From positions 5,001 to 69,000 of the forward strand of contig RPFO01000055.1 of assembly GCA_009746045.1 (NCBI GenBank): 64,000 bases of DNA, given 5' to 3'. The DNA is from Mesostigma viride. Taxonomy: Eukaryota; Streptophyta; Mesostigmatophyceae; Mesostigmatales; Mesostigmataceae. The translations under genes and the position numbers were made by a program. The notes under the pieces were generated by a model, which saw only the letters and a program-made list of their open reading frames with translations, did not search any database and was not told where the DNA came from. Position 1 is the first letter of the stretch; each line of letters begins with the position of its first letter. Below are positions 59,075-64,000 of the stretch, piece after piece.

Positions 59075-59722
59075 AGTTAGGTTAATATTGTGCGGAAACC
59101 TTTTTGCCACTTGGGCTACTCAGGTTCCGCACAATATTACCGGCGATAACCACTCGCCGGACACTCAAGTTCACGACGTCGTGAACTTGAGTGTCCGGCG
59201 AGTGGTTATCGCCGGTAATATTGTGCGGAACCTGAGTAGCCCAAGTGGCAAAAAGGTTTCCGCACAATATTAACCTAACTAAGACCTGGATCCTTGCGGG
59301 GCGCAGGTTCGAATCCACTCGGAAGCGGATTATTTGGGGGAATAATTCGTTCCGATTTGGCACCCGGCTCTAATCATATGCGCACCAAGGAGATGCTCAT
59401 ATTCGATCATATTCATATCGATATTTGCACCAACGAGATGCTTATATTCGATCATATTCATGCATACGGGTGTTCCGAGCCTAGTGATTCGTCCTCGCCC
59501 CAAGAGGCTAGGTTTTAGTTAGGTTAATATTGTGCGGAAACCTTTTTGCCACTTGGGCTACTCAGGTTCCGCACAATATTACCGGCGATAACCACTCGCC
59601 GGACACTCAAGTTCACGACGTCGTGAACTTGAGTGTCCGGCGAGTGGTTATCGCCGGTAATATTGTGCGGAACCTGAGTAGCCCAAGTGGCAAAAAGGTT
59701 TCCGCACAATATTAACCTAACT
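59075..59722. mobile_element. 648-bp element with perfect-palindrome terminal repeats
   Basis: Two identical 206-bp repeats (59075-59280 and 59517-59722), each a perfect palindrome with 103-bp arms centred on GAC/GTC, flank a 236-bp core. Ends are AGTTAGG...CCTAACT. The satellite supplies a 5-bp target duplication, CCATC (59070-59074 and 59723-59727). The core begins AAGACCTGGATCC and contains CGCAGGTTCGAATCC, like a tRNA T-arm/B box, and a 45-bp tandem duplication (ATTCGATCATATTCAT). No coding capacity. Size, 5-bp duplication and direct terminal repeats fit a TRIM-like miniature LTR element; a foldback DNA element is the alternative. Confidence 0.8.
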
Positions 59723-62700
59723 CCATCCATGTACGTAGACGGGCGATGATGACACCATGGGAGCCTAAATCCTCCTCATTAATTACATAAATGCCATCCA
59801 TGTACGTAGGCCAGCCATGGAGACACCATGGGAGCCTGAATCCTCCACATTCATTACATAAATGCCAACCATGTACGTAGACAAGCCATGATGACACCAT
59901 GGGAGCCTGAATCCTCATCATTTACTATTCCTTGACATCCATGTACGTAGGCCAGCCATGATGACACCAATGGAGCCTGAATCCTCTTCATTTTTTTTAT
60001 GAGAGGATTCAGGTTACATAAATGCCAACCATGTAGGTAGACAAGCCATGATGACACCATGGGAGCCTGAATCCTCATCATTAAATACATAAATGCCATC
60101 CATGTACGTAGGCCAGCCATGGAGACACCATGGGAGCCTGAATCCTCCTCATTAATTACATAAATGCCAACCATGTACGTAGACGGGCCATGATGACACC
60201 ATGGGAGCCTGAATCCTCATCATTTTGTTTTCCTTGACATCCATGTACATACGTAGGCCAGCCATGGAGACACCATGGGAGCCTGAATCCTCCTCATTAA
60301 TTACATACATGCCATCCATGTACGTAGACAAGCCATGATGACCCCATGGGAGCCTGAATCCTCATCATTTACTATTCCTTGACATCCATGTACGTAGGCC
60401 AGCCATGGAGACACCATGGGAGCCTGAATCCTCCTCATTAATTACATAAATGCCAACCATGTACGTAGACAAGCCATGATGACACCATGGGAGCCTGAAT
60501 CCTAATCATTAATTACATACATGCCATCCATGTACGTAGACAAGCCATGATGACCCCATGGGAGCCTGAATCCTCATCATTTTTTTTTTCTTTGACATCC
60601 ATGTACGTAGACGGGCCATGATGACACCATGGGAGCCTGAATCCTCATCATTAATTACATAAATGACATCCATGTACGTAGACGGGCCATGATGACACCA
60701 TGGGAGCCTGAATCCTCATCATTAATTACATACTTGCCATTCATGTACGTAGGCCAGCCATGATGACACCATGGGAGCCTGAATCCTCCTCATTAATTAC
60801 ATACTTGCCATTCATGTACGTAGACGGGCCATGGAGACACCATGGGAGCCTGAATCCTCATCATTTACTATTCCTTGACATCCATGTACGTAGACGGGCC
60901 ATGATGACACCATGGGAGCCTGAATCCTCATCATTAATTACATAAATGCCATCCATGTACGTAGACAAGCCATGATGACACCATGGGAGCCTGAATCCTC
61001 ATCATTATATACAAAAATGCCATCCATGTACGTAGACGGGCCATGATGACCCCATGGGAGCCTGAATCCTCATCATTAATTACATAAATGCCATTCATGT
61101 ACGTAGGCCAGCCATGATGACACCATGGGAGCCTGAATCCTCATCATTAATTACATACTTGCCATTCATGTACGTAGACGGGCCATGGAGACACCATGGG
61201 AGCCTGAATCCTCATCATTAATTACATACATGCCATCCATGTACGTAGACAAGCCATGATGACCCCATGGGAGCCTGAATCCTCATCATTTTTTTTTTCT
61301 TTGACATCCATGTACGTAGACGGGCCATGATGACACCATGGGAGCCTGAATCCTCATCATTAATTACATAAATGACATCCATGTACGTAGACGGGCCATG
61401 ATGACACCATGGGAGCCTGAATCCTCCTCATTAATTACATAAATGCCAACCATGTACGTAGACAAGCCATGATGACACCATGGGAGCCTGAATCCTCATA
61501 ATTTACTATTCCTGGACATCCATGTACGTAGGCCAGCCATGATGACACCAATGGAGCCTGAATCCTCTTCATTTTTTTTATGAGAGGATTCAGGTTACAT
61601 AAATGCCAACCATGTACGTAGACAAGCCATGATGACACCATGGGAGCCTGAATCCTCATCATTTACTATTCCTTGACATCCATGTACGTAGACGGGCCAT
61701 GATGACACCATGGGAGCCTGAATCCTCCTCATTAATTACATAAATGCCAACCATGTACGTAGACGGGCCATGATGACACCATGGGAGCCTGAATCCTCAT
61801 CATTAAAAAAATACATGCCATCCATGTACGTAGACGGGCGATGATGACACCATGGGAGCCTGAATCCTCATCATTAATTACATAAATGCCATCCATGTAC
61901 GTAGACAAGCCATGATGACACCATGGGAGCCTGAATCCTCATCATTAATTACAAAAATGCCATCCATGTACGTACACGGGCAATGATGACACCATGGGAG
62001 CCTGAATCCTCATCATTAATTACATAAATGCCATCCATGTACGTAGGCCAGCCATGGAGACACCATGGGAGCCTGAATCCTCCTCATTAATGACATAAAT
62101 GCCAACCATGTACGTAGACAAGCCATGATGACACCATGGGAGCCTGAATCCTCATCATTATATACAAAAATGCCATCCATGTACGTAGACGGGCCATGAT
62201 GACACCATGGGAGCCTGAATCCTCATCATTATATACAAAAATGCCATCCATGTACGTACACGGGCAATGATGACACCATGGGAGCCTGAATCCTCATCAT
62301 TAATTACATAAATGCCATTCATGTACGTAGGCCAGCCATGGAGACACTATGGGAGCCTGAATCCTCCTCATTAATTACATACATGCCATCCATGTACGTA
62401 GACAAGCCATGATGACCCCATGGGAGCCTGAATCCTCATCATTTTTTTTTTCTTTGACATCCATGTACGTAGACGGGCCATGATGACACCATGGGAGCCT
62501 GAATCCTCATCATTAATTACATAAATGACATCCATGTACATAGACGGGCCATGATGACACCATGGGAGCCTGAATCCTCCTCATTAATTACATAAATGCC
62601 AACCATGTACGTAGACAAGCCATGATGACACCATGGGAGCCTGAATCCTCATAATTTACTATTCCTGGACATCCATGTACGTAGGCCAGCCATGATGACA

Positions 62701-64000
62701 CCAATGGAGCCTGAATCCTCTTCATTTTTTTTATGAGAGGATTCAGGTTACATAAATGCCAACCATGTACGTAGACAAGCCATGATGACACCATGGGAGC
62801 CTGAATCCTCATCATTTACTATTCCTTGACATCCATGTACGTAGACGGGCCATGATGACACCATGGGAGCCTGAATCCTCATCATTAATTACATAAATGC
62901 CAACCATGTACGTAGACGGGCCATGATGACACCATGGGAGCCTGAATCCTCATCATTAATTACATAAATGACATCCATGTACGTAGACGGGCCATGATGA
63001 CACCATGGGAGCCTGAATCCTCATCATTAATTACATAAATGCCATCCATGTACGTAGACGGGCCATGATGACACCATGGGAGCCTGAATCCTCATCATTA
63101 ATTACAAATATGCCATCCATGTACGTACACGGGCAATGATGACACCATGGGAGCCTGAATCCTCATCATTAATTACATAAATGCCATCCATGTACGTAGG
63201 CCAGCCATGGAGACACCATGGGAGCCTGAATCCTCCTCATTAATGACATAAATGCCAACCATGTACGTAGACAAGCCATGATGACACCATGGGAGCCTGA
63301 ATCCTCATCATTATATACAAAAATGCCATCCATGTACGTAGACGGGCCATGATGACACCATGGGAGCCTGAATCCTCATCATTATATACAAAAATGCCAT
63401 CCATGTACGTACACGGGCAATGATGACACCATGGGAGCCTGAATCCTCATCATTAATTACATAAATGCCATTCATGTACGTAGGCCAGCCATGGAGACAC
63501 CATGGGAGCCTGAATCCTCCTCATTAATTACATACATGCCATCCATGTACGTAGACAAGCCATGATGACCCCATGGGAGCCTGAATCCTCATCATTTTTT
63601 TTTTCTTTGACATCCATGTACGTAGACGGGCCATGATGACACCATGGGAGCCTGAATCCTCATCATTAATTACATAAATGACATCCATGTACGTAGACGG
63701 GCCATGATGACACCATGGGAGCCTGAATCCTCATCATTAATTACATAAATGCCATTCATGTACGTAGGCCAGCCATGATGACACCATGGGAGCCTGAATC
63801 CTCCTCATTAATTACATACTTGCCATTCATGTACGTAGACGGGCCATGGAGACACCATGGGAGCCTGAATCCTCATCATTAATTACATAAATGCCATCCA
63901 TGTACGTAGACAAGCCATGATGACACCATGGGAGCCTGAATCCTCATCATTAATTACATAAATGCCATCCATGTACGTAGACGGGCCATGATGACACCAT
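59723..64000 (+). repeat. 70-bp satellite, block 4 (runs off the window)
   Basis: Roughly 60 units with the same linker classes as block 1. A higher-order period of about 1153 bp is clear (for example 61435-61662 repeats at 62588-62815). Hairpin-bearing units occur at 59976-60013, 61557-61594 and 62710-62747. Confidence 0.95.

Noticed and set aside
59600-62815. Repeated 60-106-codon ORFs on the - strand of the satellite (MMRIQAPMVSSW type)
   Set aside because: Read from the 70-bp satellite in shifting frames; not conserved as protein.

Overview
The window looks like nuclear DNA of an intron-rich unicellular eukaryote, most likely a green alga or a related protist. The reasons are a conserved helicase gene split into at least 20 exons with GT-AG introns, GC-rich exons, minisatellites packed into introns, a chromodomain Ty3 retrotransposon, and almost half the window made of nested mobile elements and satellite. 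I see no bacterial operons, rRNA or intact tRNA. The lineage is an inference.

Layout. (1) 1-18700, + strand: the 3' part of one gene for a ZGRF1-like superfamily 1 helicase. I rebuilt 20 exons by hand; every junction keeps phase, giving 1297 codons plus a stop. Its introns carry a separate minisatellite each, a 1.2-kb pyrimidine-rich block and a 230-bp inverted duplication. (2) 18701-20876: mostly non-coding, with a truncated tRNA-like sequence and one copy of a SINE-like element. (3) 20877-24421, - strand: a decayed DDE-type transposase gene. Its upstream flank continues at 34089-36470, because a 9.66-kb Ty3/chromovirus element (24422-34083, 572-bp LTRs, target duplication GCATC) landed in it. 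That flank is a three-unit 230-bp tandem array, itself split by a 1.7-kb TTAA-flanked element. (4) 36471-39400: non-coding, AT-rich and minisatellite DNA. (5) 39400-64000: a 70-bp satellite array that has taken at least five insertions. They include a 14.48-kb LTR element (43555-58032) and a 648-bp element whose two terminal repeats are perfect 206-bp palindromes.

The most unusual object is the 14.48-kb LTR element. One pair of 617-bp LTRs encloses three coding modules: a unique upstream ORF, a first gag-pol cassette and a second, divergent gag-pol cassette. In both cassettes the pol order reads integrase, protease-like, reverse transcriptase, RNase H, not the copia order with protease before integrase. 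In cassette 1, gag and pol share a frame and are separated by one UGA. In cassette 2, pol sits in the -1 frame behind an in-phase A AAA AAG. The Ty3 element is also unusual: its leader ORF resembles the RNase H1 hybrid-binding (viroplasmin-type) domain, and an extra 395-residue ORF lies between integrase and the 3' LTR.

Caution: every reading-frame break in the window is in the -1 direction and most lie in homopolymers. Undercalled bases in the assembly are therefore a live alternative to programmed frameshifting or mutation.
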